From assembly GCF_040500525.1 (NCBI RefSeq), contig NZ_CP159403.1:325001-389000 (forward strand): a stretch of DNA of 64,000 nucleotides. Direction: 5' to 3'. This document shows, one piece after another, positions 14,841 to 24,769 of the stretch. The position numbers and the translations under genes were made by a program. Within the stretch, counting starts at the first letter, position 1. The number at the start of each line of letters is the position of its first letter. Source of the DNA: Azospirillum formosense (lineage in GTDB: Bacteria; Pseudomonadota; Alphaproteobacteria; Azospirillales; Azospirillaceae). The notes beneath the pieces are model-generated. The model was not told where the DNA came from, made no database searches, and saw only the letters and a list, made by a program, of their open reading frames with translations.

Positions 14841-16466
14841 CTACGAGCCGTACGGTACGATTACGATGTCCGAGGCCGACAGCGTATCCACGTAGAACCG
14901 GGCGATCTGGATCGCCGCGCCGGAGCCGATGCCGTCAGCGTCGTAATACAGGGTACGGAACATCGTATCGAAAATGAGGCGGTCGTCGGCATCCGCCGGC
15001 ATGTCCAGCGCGAACATGTTTGCATCCAGCGCGCCAACCGGAAGACCAAAGGTCGATGCTTCCAGTTCAATGCGATCCTCTCCGCTCTGGAAATCCTCGA
15101 TTGTGTCGCCGGACCAGGGGTCGATGCTCAGGCGGAAGGCGTCGGCGCCAGCGCCGCCATTCAGTCGATCGGGGTTCTGCCCCCCGATGAGGGTGTCGTC
15201 ACCATCTCCACCATACAGAAAGTCGGTCTCGTCCCCACCGCTCAGTCGGTTCGCTGCGGCGTTGCCAATCAGAGTGTCACTTTGATTGCTTCCGATGACG
15301 TTCTCAATATCGTTGAACGTATCGCCATCGGCATAACCTCCGCTTCCGGTTCCGGTGGCAAGGTTCACGGTCACTCCCGACCACATCGAGTTGCTGCTGT
15401 AACTCACCGTGTCGGTGCCGGCCCCGCCATCAAGCGCATCGCTTCCAAATCCGGCCTCGAAGGTGTCATTCCCGGCGCCGCCGTTGATTTCGGTCGCGCT
15501 ATAGACGTTGTGGGCGTCGAACACGTCGTCGCCACCGCCGCCATAGATGCGCTCAACCTGCCACACGGCGAGGTCGATGTGTTTTGGGTCGTCTTGTTGA
15601 ATAACGACGGTGTCGAGCCCCGATCCGCCGATGACAACGGCCTCGTTTCCGCTGATGTAGAAATAGTCATCGCCCATTTCACCCAAGAGCGTGTCGGCCC
15701 CCTCTCCACCGATCAGGGTGTCGTTGCCCATGCCACCTTCCAGGAGATCGTCCCCCTCCCCACCAGCAAGCCAGTCGTTACCCATGTCGGCCTGCAACGT
15801 GTCGTTTCCAGCGCCACCGGAAAGCGAGTCGTCGCCGTAGTCGCCCTGCAGATGATCGTCTCCGTCGTCGCCGGACAAGGTGTCGTTTGCAGAGCCGCCG
15901 CGAATCGTATCGTTGCCCTCCCCTCCGTTAATGACGACATTTTCCGATCCATAGTCGGCGTTGATCGAGTCATTGCCGGCGCTGCCATAGGCGACTTCAA
16001 AATTCGCGAGGTGAAGGTTGAGTGTAATCCCTGCATTCCCCAGTACGATTACGGTGTCGTGCCCGTCGCCTCCGTCAAAGAAATAATCAAAGCTATCGAC
16101 GTAGAGTGTGTCGTCTCCTTCTCCGCCATGTAAAAAATCCGCGCCGGTGCCGCCGAAAAGCGTATCGTCACCTTCTTCACCGATCAGATTGTCATCGCCA
16201 TCGCCCCCGTCCAGAATGTCATTGCCTTCTCCGCCAAACAGGGTGTCGTCGCCGCTTCCCCCGTTCAGAACGTCGTTCCCTTGGTCGCCTTTGAGAAAGT
16301 CGGCACCATTGTCACCGGCCAGTGTGTCGTTCCCTTCGCCACCATGGATTCCGTCCTCACCGTCACCTCCGATCAGCACGTCGTCGCCTTCTTCTCCGCT
16401 GATCAAATCATTGTCCGGTGTTCCCTCCAAATAATCGGCTTCCAATGTTCCTGAAATGATCGCCAT
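14841..16466 (-). CDS. RTX calcium-binding repeat protein, type I secreted
   Basis: The 541-aa protein is built mainly from glycine-rich nonapeptides of the form GGxGxDxLx. Two blocks (about residues 20-125 and 175-300) and a third (about 340-470) are separated by non-repeat strands. These fold as parallel beta-rolls that bind Ca2+ after export. The C-terminal 75 residues (DRIELEASTFGLPVG, LYYDADGIGSG, SASDIVIV) match the usual type I secretion target domain, and no N-terminal signal is needed. No catalytic domain is present, so the role may be adhesive, matrix or S-layer-like. The start is the ATG at 16466 with GGGGGACAG upstream. GC content is visibly lower than its neighbours, and no T1SS genes are nearby. 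Confidence 0.9.
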   Translation of the reverse strand: MAIISGTLEADYLEGTPDNDLISGEEGDDVLIGGDGEDGIHGGEGNDTLAGDNGADFLKGDQGNDVLNGGSGDDTLFGGEGNDILDGGDGDDNLIGEEGDDTLFGGTGADFLHGGEGDDTLYVDSFDYFFDGGDGHDTVIVLGNAGITLNLHLANFEVAYGSAGNDSINADYGSENVVINGGEGNDTIRGGSANDTLSGDDGDDHLQGDYGDDSLSGGAGNDTLQADMGNDWLAGGEGDDLLEGGMGNDTLIGGEGADTLLGEMGDDYFYISGNEAVVIGGSGLDTVVIQQDDPKHIDLAVWQVERIYGGGGDDVFDAHNVYSATEINGGAGNDTFEAGFGSDALDGGAGTDTVSYSSNSMWSGVTVNLATGTGSGGYADGDTFNDIENVIGSNQSDTLIGNAAANRLSGGDETDFLYGGDGDDTLIGGQNPDRLNGGAGADAFRLSIDPWSGDTIEDFQSGEDRIELEASTFGLPVGALDANMFALDMPADADDRLIFDTMFRTLYYDADGIGSGAAIQIARFYVDTLSASDIVIVPYGS

Positions 16467-16685
16467 TTTCTGTCCCCCGATTGAGTGCCGCTGTGTTTTC
16501 GCGTCTTGCGGCCGGAACAGAAAAGTTAGCGACAATGAAAGGCGGAAACCTGTGACGGCCATCACTCCTTATCGTTGTATTTGATGTGGCAGCTTGCCGC
16601 ATGACGATGGTTGAATAAAAAAATTCTCAAAAAAGATGTGGTTCGTCGTTCTTCGGAGCGCGGTCTGGGCAGGCGGCGCCCTGCC

Positions 16686-18838
<2,153 letters not shown>

Positions 18839-18845
18839 GGACCGG

Positions 18846-19721
18846 ATGGACTCGCAACTGACCCAGATCGCGGCGAACCGCTGCTTCGGCGGCTGGCACA
18901 AGCGCTTCCGGCACCGCTCCGCGGTGCTGGACTGCGACATGGTGTTCGCCGTCTATCTGCCGCCGCAGGCCGAATCGGGCGCCAAATCGGGCGCCAAATC
19001 GGGCAAGGTGCCGGTGTTCTATTGGCTGTCCGGCCTGACCTGCACCGACGAGAACTTCATGCAGAAGGCCGGCGCCATGCGGATGGCGGCGGAACTCGGC
19101 ATCGCCATCGTGGCGCCGGACACCAGCCCGCGCGGCCCCGACGTGCCCGGCGACCCGGACGGCGCCTGGGACTTCGGGCTGGGCGCCGGCTTCTATGTCA
19201 ATGCGACGCGGGAGCCCTGGGCGAAGCACTACCGCATGCACGACTATGTGGTGCGGGAGTTGCCGGAACTGGTCGAGGCGGAGCTGCCGGTGACGGACCG
19301 GCGCTCCATCGCCGGCCATTCCATGGGCGGGCATGGCGCGCTCGTCTGCGCGCTGCGCAATCCCGGCCGCTACCGCGCCGTGTCGGCCTTCGCGCCGATC
19401 GGCAACCCTGCCAGCGTGCCCTGGGGCGAGAAGGCGTTCGAGCGCTTCTTCGGCACCGACTACGCGGCGTGGCTGGAATGGGACAGCTGCGCCCTGCTGG
19501 GCCGCGCCACTGAGAAGCTGCCGATCCTGGTGGACCAGGGCGACGCCGACAGCTTCCTGGAGAAGCAGCTGAAGCCGGAGAACCTGCAGCGGGCGGCGGA
19601 GGCGGCGGGCCACCCGCTGACCCTGCGGATGCAGCCGGGCTACGACCACAGCTATTTCTTCATCGCCAGCTTCATCGACGACCATCTGCGCCACCACGCG
19701 GCGGCGCTGCTGGCGGACTGA
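18846..19721 (+). CDS. fghA: S-formylglutathione hydrolase
   Basis: The 291-aa alpha/beta-hydrolase (esterase D family) hydrolyses S-formylglutathione to formate and glutathione. The nucleophile S159 lies in [12 protein letters not shown]. An early [18 protein letters not shown] block and a late [18 protein letters not shown] block (catalytic His) are family hallmarks. The gene starts 7 bp after the dehydrogenase, so the two are co-transcribed. A 12-bp duplication (18975-18998) adds a repeated Ser-Gly-Ala-Lys to a surface loop near residue 44. Confidence 0.96.
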   Translation: MDSQLTQIAANRCFGGWHKRFRHRSAVLDCDMVFAVYLPPQAESGAKSGAKSGKVPVFYWLSGLTCTDENFMQKAGAMRMAAELGIAIVAPDTSPRGPDVPGDPDGAWDFGLGAGFYVNATREPWAKHYRMHDYVVRELPELVEAELPVTDRRSIAGHSMGGHGALVCALRNPGRYRAVSAFAPIGNPASVPWGEKAFERFFGTDYAAWLEWDSCALLGRATEKLPILVDQGDADSFLEKQLKPENLQRAAEAAGHPLTLRMQPGYDHSYFFIASFIDDHLRHHAAALLAD

Positions 19722-19736
19722 CGCGTTTCGCCCGGA

Positions 19737-19771
19737 CATGCGGCCCTTTCGTCTCCGGAATGGGCCGCATG
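19737..19771 (+). terminator. Hairpin after fghA
   Basis: CATGCGGCCC (19737-19746) pairs perfectly with GGGCCGCATG (19762-19771). No T run follows, so this may be a weak terminator or an RNA-stabilising 3' end. Confidence 0.45.
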
Positions 19772-19821
19772 CCCGTGCCGGTCACCCATTCGTATCGACA
19801 AGTCTCCCACCCAAAGGCATG

Positions 19822-19841
19822 ATTTCGTTACGACGCGAAAT
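19822..19841. promoter_or_regulatory. Inverted repeat upstream of TAXI-TRAP operon
   Basis: ATTTCG (19822-19827) and CGAAAT (19836-19841) form a perfect inverted repeat with an 8-bp spacer, 16 bp before the GTG start of the TAXI gene and just ahead of its ribosome site. A repressor bound here would block the operon. Confidence 0.35.
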
Positions 19842-19856
19842 AATTGGGAGGTTGTC

Positions 19857-20843
19857 GTGAAGTTCATGTCCAAGACCCGCCGTCTGGCTTTCGCCGCCGT
19901 GGCGGGCGCGGTCGCCATCGGCGCCACCGTCGCCGTGGCCCAGACCCCGGCCTTCTTCCGCATCGGCACGGGCGGCACCGCCGGCACCTACTATCCGGTG
20001 GGCGGGCTGATCGCCAACGTCATCTCCGGCACCAACGGCGGCGTGCCCGGTCTGGTGGCCACGGCGGTGGCCTCCAACGGGTCGGTCGCCAACATCAACG
20101 CGATCAACGGCGGCTCCTCCGAGTCGGGCTTCTCGCAGTCGGACGTCGCCTATTGGGCCCACACCGGCACCGGTCTGTTCGAGGGCAAGGGCAAGGTGGA
20201 GGATCTGCGCGTCATCGCCACGCTCTACCCGGAGACCATCCATCTGGTCGCCCGCAAGGACGCCAACATCAAGTCGGTTTCCGACCTGAAGGGCAAGCGG
20301 GTGTCGCTGGACGAGCCGGGCTCGGGCACGCTGGTCGACGCGCGCATCGTGCTGGGCGCCTTCGGCCTGACCGAGAAGGACGTCAAGGCCGAGTATCTGA
20401 AGCCGGGTCCGGCGGGCGACCGCCTGCGCGACGGCGCGTTGGACGCCTATTTCTTCGTCGGCGGCTACCCGACCGGCGCCATTTCCGAACTCGCGACCTC
20501 GTCGGGCATCGCGCTGGTTCCGATCACCGGGCCGGAGATCGACAAGATGCTGGGCCAGTACCAGTTCTTCGCCAAGGACACCGTTCCGGCGAACACCTAC
20601 AAGGACGTGCCGGAGACCCAGACCATCTCCGTCAACGCCCAGTGGCTGACCAGCGCCAAGCAGCCGGACGATCTCGTCTACAACATCGTCAAGACGCTCT
20701 ACAACGAGAAGAGCCGCGCCGCGCTCGACGCCGGCCACGCCAAGGGCAAGCTCATCACGCTGAAGAACGCCACCTCGGGCCTCGGCATCCCCCTGCATCC
20801 GGGTGCGGAGAAGTTCTACAAGGAACAGGGCGTCCTGAAGTAA
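19857..20843 (+). CDS. TAXI family TRAP transporter solute-binding protein
   Basis: The 328-aa periplasmic receptor has a signal peptide (about 1-28, ending VAVAQT) and the TAXI hallmark FFRIGTGGTAGTYYPVGGLI. Later blocks SEKVRVIATLYPE-like (DLRVIATLYPETIHLVARKD) and KGKRVSLDEPGSGT are also typical. It delivers ligand to the fused TRAP permease downstream; some TAXI receptors bind glutamate or glutamine. The start is a GTG with GGGAGG 5 bp away. The DgcN-type gene two places downstream points to an acidic amino acid, possibly D-glutamate, but the ligand is inferred. Confidence 0.92.
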   Translation: MKFMSKTRRLAFAAVAGAVAIGATVAVAQTPAFFRIGTGGTAGTYYPVGGLIANVISGTNGGVPGLVATAVASNGSVANINAINGGSSESGFSQSDVAYWAHTGTGLFEGKGKVEDLRVIATLYPETIHLVARKDANIKSVSDLKGKRVSLDEPGSGTLVDARIVLGAFGLTEKDVKAEYLKPGPAGDRLRDGALDAYFFVGGYPTGAISELATSSGIALVPITGPEIDKMLGQYQFFAKDTVPANTYKDVPETQTISVNAQWLTSAKQPDDLVYNIVKTLYNEKSRAALDAGHAKGKLITLKNATSGLGIPLHPGAEKFYKEQGVLK

Positions 20844-20871
20844 GCCGCCTCTGAACACGATGCACCGGGCG

Positions 20872-20900
20872 GGGCCGTTCCGGCACGGCGCGGCCCTTTC
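20872..20900 (+). other. Small hairpin between TAXI receptor and TRAP permease genes
   Basis: GGGCCG (20872-20877) can pair with CGGCCC (20891-20896), followed by TTTC. Such intergenic hairpins often reduce expression of permeases relative to the receptor. The stem is short, so support is modest. Confidence 0.35.
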
Positions 20901-21013
20901 CCGTCCCCATCCGTGGGGTCATTCCCTCCTCCCCGTCAGGGGTTGGAGGGTTTTCGGGTTTGAGGGGACGTGAAGCAAGCCCCCGGCCCCGCCCGATTCA
21001 TTCTGGAGCATCC

Positions 21014-23089
21014 ATGACCGATACCCATCGCGACCCGCCGCCCGACATCCGGCTGGAGGCCGCGTCCATGGAACTCGACGAGGCCAAGGCCCGGGAGTTG
21101 GAGGAGAAGTTCGACTCCGAGATCCGCTTCCGACCGCTGTCGCCGCTGGCGGGGCATCTGGTCGGCGGCCTGCTGATCGTGCTGTCGCTTTTCCATTACT
21201 ACACCGCCGGCTTCGGCCTGCTGGCGGAGATGGAGCACCGCGGCATCCATCTGTCCTTCGTGCTGGGCCTCGTCTTCCTGGTCTTCCCCTTCACCAAGCG
21301 CGGCTACGGCGAGCCGGTGATGGGCACCGTGCTGCGCCCGCTGGGCATCGGCCTTCAGGATTGGGCGCTGGCCATCGGCGCGGTGGTCGCGGTGATGCAT
21401 GTCCCGCTGATCCCGCTCGACGATCTGGCCTTCCGCGTCGGCAATCCGACCACCACCGACGTGATCCTCGGCTCCGTCCTCATCATCGTGCTGTTGGAGG
21501 CGACCCGCCGCTCGGTCGGCTGGCCGCTGCCGATCATCGCGTCGATCTTCATGATCTACGCGATCTGGGGACCGCAGATGCCCGGGCTGCTGAAGCATCC
21601 CGGCGCCACGGTGTCGCAACTCGTCGATCACCTGTACCTGACGACCCAGGGCATCTATGGCATCGCGCTCGGCGTGGTGGCGACCTACGTCTTCCATTTC
21701 GTGCTGTTCGGCGTCTTCGCCACGCGCATCGGCTTGGGGCAGCTCTTCCTCGACTGCGCGGCCTGGGTGGCCGGGCGCTATGCCGGCGGTCCGGCGAAGG
21801 TCGCCATTTTCGGATCGGCGCTGTTCGGCATGATCTCCGGCTCCTCGGTCGCCAACACGGTGACCGTGGGCTCGCTGACCATCCCGGCGATGAAGCGGCT
21901 GGGCTACAAGCCGCATTTCGCCGCCGCCGTGGAATCGACGGCTTCGACCGGCGGCCAGATCACCCCGCCGATCATGGGGGCCGCCGCCTTCCTGATGATC
22001 GAGTTCCTGGGGCTGCCCTACACGACCATCATCCTGGCGGCCATCGTCCCGGCCTTCATGCATTTCTTCGGCGTTCTGGTGCAGGTGCATCTGGAGGCCA
22101 AGCGCAACGGCCTGCGCGGCCTGCGCCCGGACGAGATGCCGGACCTGAAGGAGGCCTTCCGCCGCGACTGGCCGACGGTCATCCCGCTGGTGGTGCTGAT
22201 CGGCATCCTGATCGCCGGCTACACCCCCTATCTGGCGGCCTTCTGGGGAATCACCCTGTGCATCGCGGTCGGCCTGCTGAACCCGCGCAAGCGCATGACC
22301 ATCCGGGAGGTTCTGGACGGGCTGCGCGACGGCGCCAAATACGCGTTGGCGGTCGGCGCCGCCGCCGCCACGGTGGGCATCATCGTCGGCGTGGTCACGC
22401 TGACCGGCGTGGGCTTCAAGATCTCCTACATCGTCACCTCCACCGCGGGCGAGATGGCGGGCACGCTCGGCGCCTTCCTGCCGTCCTGGCTGGCCGACGT
22501 GAAGGGGCTGACGCTGCTGTTCACCCTGATCATGACGGGCATCGTCTGCATCCTGATGGGCTGCGGCATCCCGACGACGGCCAACTACATCATCATGGCG
22601 ACCATCGCCGCTCCGGCGCTGGGGCTGCTGGGGGTGGCGCCGATCGTGGCGCACTTCTTCGTCTTCTATTACGGCGTGCTGGCCGACATCACCCCGCCGG
22701 TGGCGCTGGCCGCCTACGCCGCGGCGGGCATGGCGGGGGCCGACCCCTTCAAGACCGGCAACACGGCCTTCCGGCTGGGCTTGGCGAAGGCGCTGGTGCC
22801 CTTCGTCTTCGTCTTCTCGCCGTCGCTGCTCCTGGTGGCGCCGGGCTTCACCTGGCCGGACTTCCTCATCGCCTTCTTCGGTTGCCTCGTCGGCATCGTC
22901 TGCCTGGGCGCCACCCTGACCGGCTGGCTGCTGACCACCATGCGGACCTGGGAACGGGTGCTGCTGGGGCTGGCCGCCATCCTGCTGGTCGCGCCGGAGC
23001 TGTATTCGTCGTTGCTGGGCCTGGCGCTGATCGTGCCCGTCCTGCTGCGCCAGATGTCCGCCCGCCGCCTGACGCCCGAAGCCGCCTGA
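21014..23089 (+). CDS. TRAP transporter permease, fused 4TM/12TM (DctQ-DctM) protein
   Basis: The 691-aa inner-membrane protein is the fused small and large TRAP permease that accompanies TAXI receptors. After a charged N-terminal tail (about 1-45), about four helices of the small subunit (to residue 200) lead into the DctM-like part. Signatures are ISGSSVANTVTVGSLTIPAM (about 275-300), GGQITPPIMGAAAFLM (about 312-330) and ADITPPVALAAYAAAGMAGA near residue 560. Transport is driven by a sodium or proton gradient. The ATG at 21014 follows CTGGAG; the in-frame extension upstream is not hydrophobic and not family-like. Confidence 0.93.
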   Translation: MTDTHRDPPPDIRLEAASMELDEAKARELEEKFDSEIRFRPLSPLAGHLVGGLLIVLSLFHYYTAGFGLLAEMEHRGIHLSFVLGLVFLVFPFTKRGYGEPVMGTVLRPLGIGLQDWALAIGAVVAVMHVPLIPLDDLAFRVGNPTTTDVILGSVLIIVLLEATRRSVGWPLPIIASIFMIYAIWGPQMPGLLKHPGATVSQLVDHLYLTTQGIYGIALGVVATYVFHFVLFGVFATRIGLGQLFLDCAAWVAGRYAGGPAKVAIFGSALFGMISGSSVANTVTVGSLTIPAMKRLGYKPHFAAAVESTASTGGQITPPIMGAAAFLMIEFLGLPYTTIILAAIVPAFMHFFGVLVQVHLEAKRNGLRGLRPDEMPDLKEAFRRDWPTVIPLVVLIGILIAGYTPYLAAFWGITLCIAVGLLNPRKRMTIREVLDGLRDGAKYALAVGAAAATVGIIVGVVTLTGVGFKISYIVTSTAGEMAGTLGAFLPSWLADVKGLTLLFTLIMTGIVCILMGCGIPTTANYIIMATIAAPALGLLGVAPIVAHFFVFYYGVLADITPPVALAAYAAAGMAGADPFKTGNTAFRLGLAKALVPFVFVFSPSLLLVAPGFTWPDFLIAFFGCLVGIVCLGATLTGWLLTTMRTWERVLLGLAAILLVAPELYSSLLGLALIVPVLLRQMSARRLTPEAA

Positions 23090-23123
23090 CGACAACAACT
23101 GGTCTCTTCGAGAGGACCCGACC

Positions 23124-24137
23124 ATGAACATTCCCCATCCCTACCTGATGTTCCTCGGCGACGTGCAGGACCAGCTCGGCGCCAAGACGGCGCAGGGCAT
23201 CGTGGACTGGCGGCCCGACTGGTGCCTCGGCCAGATCCGGCTGGAGGGCTGCAAGGCCGACCTCGGCATCCCCGACATGACGATCGCGGAGGCGGCGGGG
23301 CAGGGCGCCCGCACGCTGGTGGTCGGCGTGGTCAACGCCGGCGGCGTCCTGCCGGAGCATTGGACGAGCGTCATCGTCCAGGCCATCGAGTCCGGCATGG
23401 ACGTGGCGAGCGGCCTGCACACCCGGCTGGAGAGCATCCCGGCCATCGCCGAGGCCGCGGCGCGCCACAACCGCCAGCTCTTCAACGTGCGTCATTCCGA
23501 CGAGCGCTTCGCCACCGGCAAGGGGACGAAGCGTCCGGGGCGTCGGTTGCTGACGGTCGGCACCGACTGCTCCGTCGGCAAGAAGTACACGGCGCTGGCG
23601 CTGGAGAAGGAAATGCGCGCCCGCGGCATGGACGCGGATTTCCGCGCCACCGGCCAGACCGGCGTGTTCATCTCCGGGCGCGGGGTCGCCATCGACGCGG
23701 TGGTGGCCGATTTCATCTCCGGAGCGGTGGAGTGGATCTCCCCGGCGGCCGATCCGGCCCATTGGGACCTGATCGAGGGGCAGGGCTCGCTCTACCATCC
23801 GTCCTTCGCGGGGGTGTCGCTGGGGCTGCTGCACGGTGCCCAGCCCGACGCCTTCGTCGTCTGCCACGAGCCGACCCGCAGCACCATGCGCGGCGTGCAG
23901 CACCCGCTGCCGTCGATCCAGGAGGTCATCGACCTGACGATCCGCTGCGGGCAGCTGACCAACCCGGCCATCCGCCCGGTCGGCATCGCCATCAACACCA
24001 AGGCCTATGGCGAGGACGAGGCGCGCGCCTGTCTGGAGGCGGCGGCCAAGGCCCATGGTCTTCCGGCCAGTGACCCTATCCGGTTTGGCGTAGGCGAAAT
24101 TATTGACCGTCTGACGGAAGAATTTGCCACTGAGTAA
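23124..24137 (+). CDS. DUF1611 family protein, DgcN-type (D-glutamate N-acetyltransferase family)
   Basis: The 337-aa product matches the DUF1611 layout: an N-terminal Rossmann-like part (about 1-130) and a P-loop NTPase-like part with VGTDCSVGKKYTALALEKEM (about 145-165) and GQTGVFISGRGVAIDAVVADF. Related proteins, now called DgcN, have been linked to N-acetylation of D-glutamate in a D-glutamate catabolic route with the racemase DgcA. No dgcA follows here. It is the third gene of the TAXI-TRAP operon (34-bp gap, GAGAGG upstream of the ATG), so it probably acts on the imported compound. Fold family is sure; activity is inferred. Confidence 0.82.
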   Translation: MNIPHPYLMFLGDVQDQLGAKTAQGIVDWRPDWCLGQIRLEGCKADLGIPDMTIAEAAGQGARTLVVGVVNAGGVLPEHWTSVIVQAIESGMDVASGLHTRLESIPAIAEAAARHNRQLFNVRHSDERFATGKGTKRPGRRLLTVGTDCSVGKKYTALALEKEMRARGMDADFRATGQTGVFISGRGVAIDAVVADFISGAVEWISPAADPAHWDLIEGQGSLYHPSFAGVSLGLLHGAQPDAFVVCHEPTRSTMRGVQHPLPSIQEVIDLTIRCGQLTNPAIRPVGIAINTKAYGEDEARACLEAAAKAHGLPASDPIRFGVGEIIDRLTEEFATE

Positions 24138-24263
24138 CGTTAATAGGGGATGATCATGGTGCCGATGGGCGGCACGAAGCACAGCCGCCCATCGTCATAA
24201 GAATGATCGCCCGCCATCCCGTTCAGCCGAATTGGATCGCGGGTCCGGCCTCCCCACTTGGAC

Positions 24264-24692
24264 ATGATGAGCAACCGCACTCCCGCCACCCAATACGCCG
24301 CCCTTCCTTTCCGCCTTCGCAACGGCCGGCCCGAAATCCTGCTGGTCACCTCGCGGGAAACCAAGCGGTGGATCATCCCCAAGGGGTGGGCGGAGGAGGG
24401 TGTGAAGCCCTGCGCCATGGCGGCGCGGGAGGCCTATGAGGAAGCCGGCGTGCGGGGCACCGTCGATCACCGGCCCTTCGGCAACTTCCGCTACATGAAG
24501 CGGCTCAGCGTCAACAAGTCGGTCCTGTGCGCGGTGACCGTCTTCCTGTTGGAGGTCGACGAGGTGCTGGACGAATGGCCCGAGAAGGGCCAGCGCGAGC
24601 GCCGCTGGCTGACCCCGTCCCAGGCCGCCCTGGCCGTGGGGGAAAGCGGCCTTGTGGAGATGCTGCTGCGGCTGGGCATCCCGCCGGACTGA
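24264..24692 (+). CDS. NUDIX hydrolase, diphosphoinositol-polyphosphate-hydrolase-like
   Basis: The 142-aa protein is a single NUDIX domain. The box GWAEEGVKPCAMAAREAYEEAGV (about residues 39-61) has the expected G, E, R-E and EE residues that bind Mg2+. WIIPKG just before it and the early ALPFRLRNGRPEILLVTSR are typical of the DIPP/Ap6A-like branch. These enzymes hydrolyse nucleoside diphosphates linked to other groups. The start could be either of two adjacent ATGs (24264 or 24267), and the ribosome site is weak. It stands apart from the upstream operon by 126 bp and ends at a strong shared terminator. Confidence 0.88.
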   Translation: MMSNRTPATQYAALPFRLRNGRPEILLVTSRETKRWIIPKGWAEEGVKPCAMAAREAYEEAGVRGTVDHRPFGNFRYMKRLSVNKSVLCAVTVFLLEVDEVLDEWPEKGQRERRWLTPSQAALAVGESGLVEMLLRLGIPPD

Positions 24693-24728
24693 ATCCGGAC
24701 CGGCGCGGAACAGCGCGGTCCCCAAAAG

Positions 24729-24766
24729 AAAAGGCCCCTTCCGCGCCGGCGGAAGGGGCCTTTTTT
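24729..24766. terminator. Strong bidirectional terminator
   Basis: A perfect 16-bp stem (24729-24744 with 24749-24764, core GGCCCCTTCCGC) has A and T runs on its two sides. It serves the NUDIX gene on the plus strand and the tagaturonate reductase gene on the minus strand. Confidence 0.92.
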
Positions 24767-24769
24767 CCG

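Noticed and set aside
14900..16400. CRISPR-like or satellite repeat array
   Set aside because: The repeats are degenerate 27-bp coding units for RTX nonapeptides in one open frame, not identical repeats with unique spacers.
24203..24439. Alternative frame at the NUDIX gene start
   Set aside because: It is out of frame with the NUDIX box and Pro/Arg-rich; the NUDIX frame explains the region.
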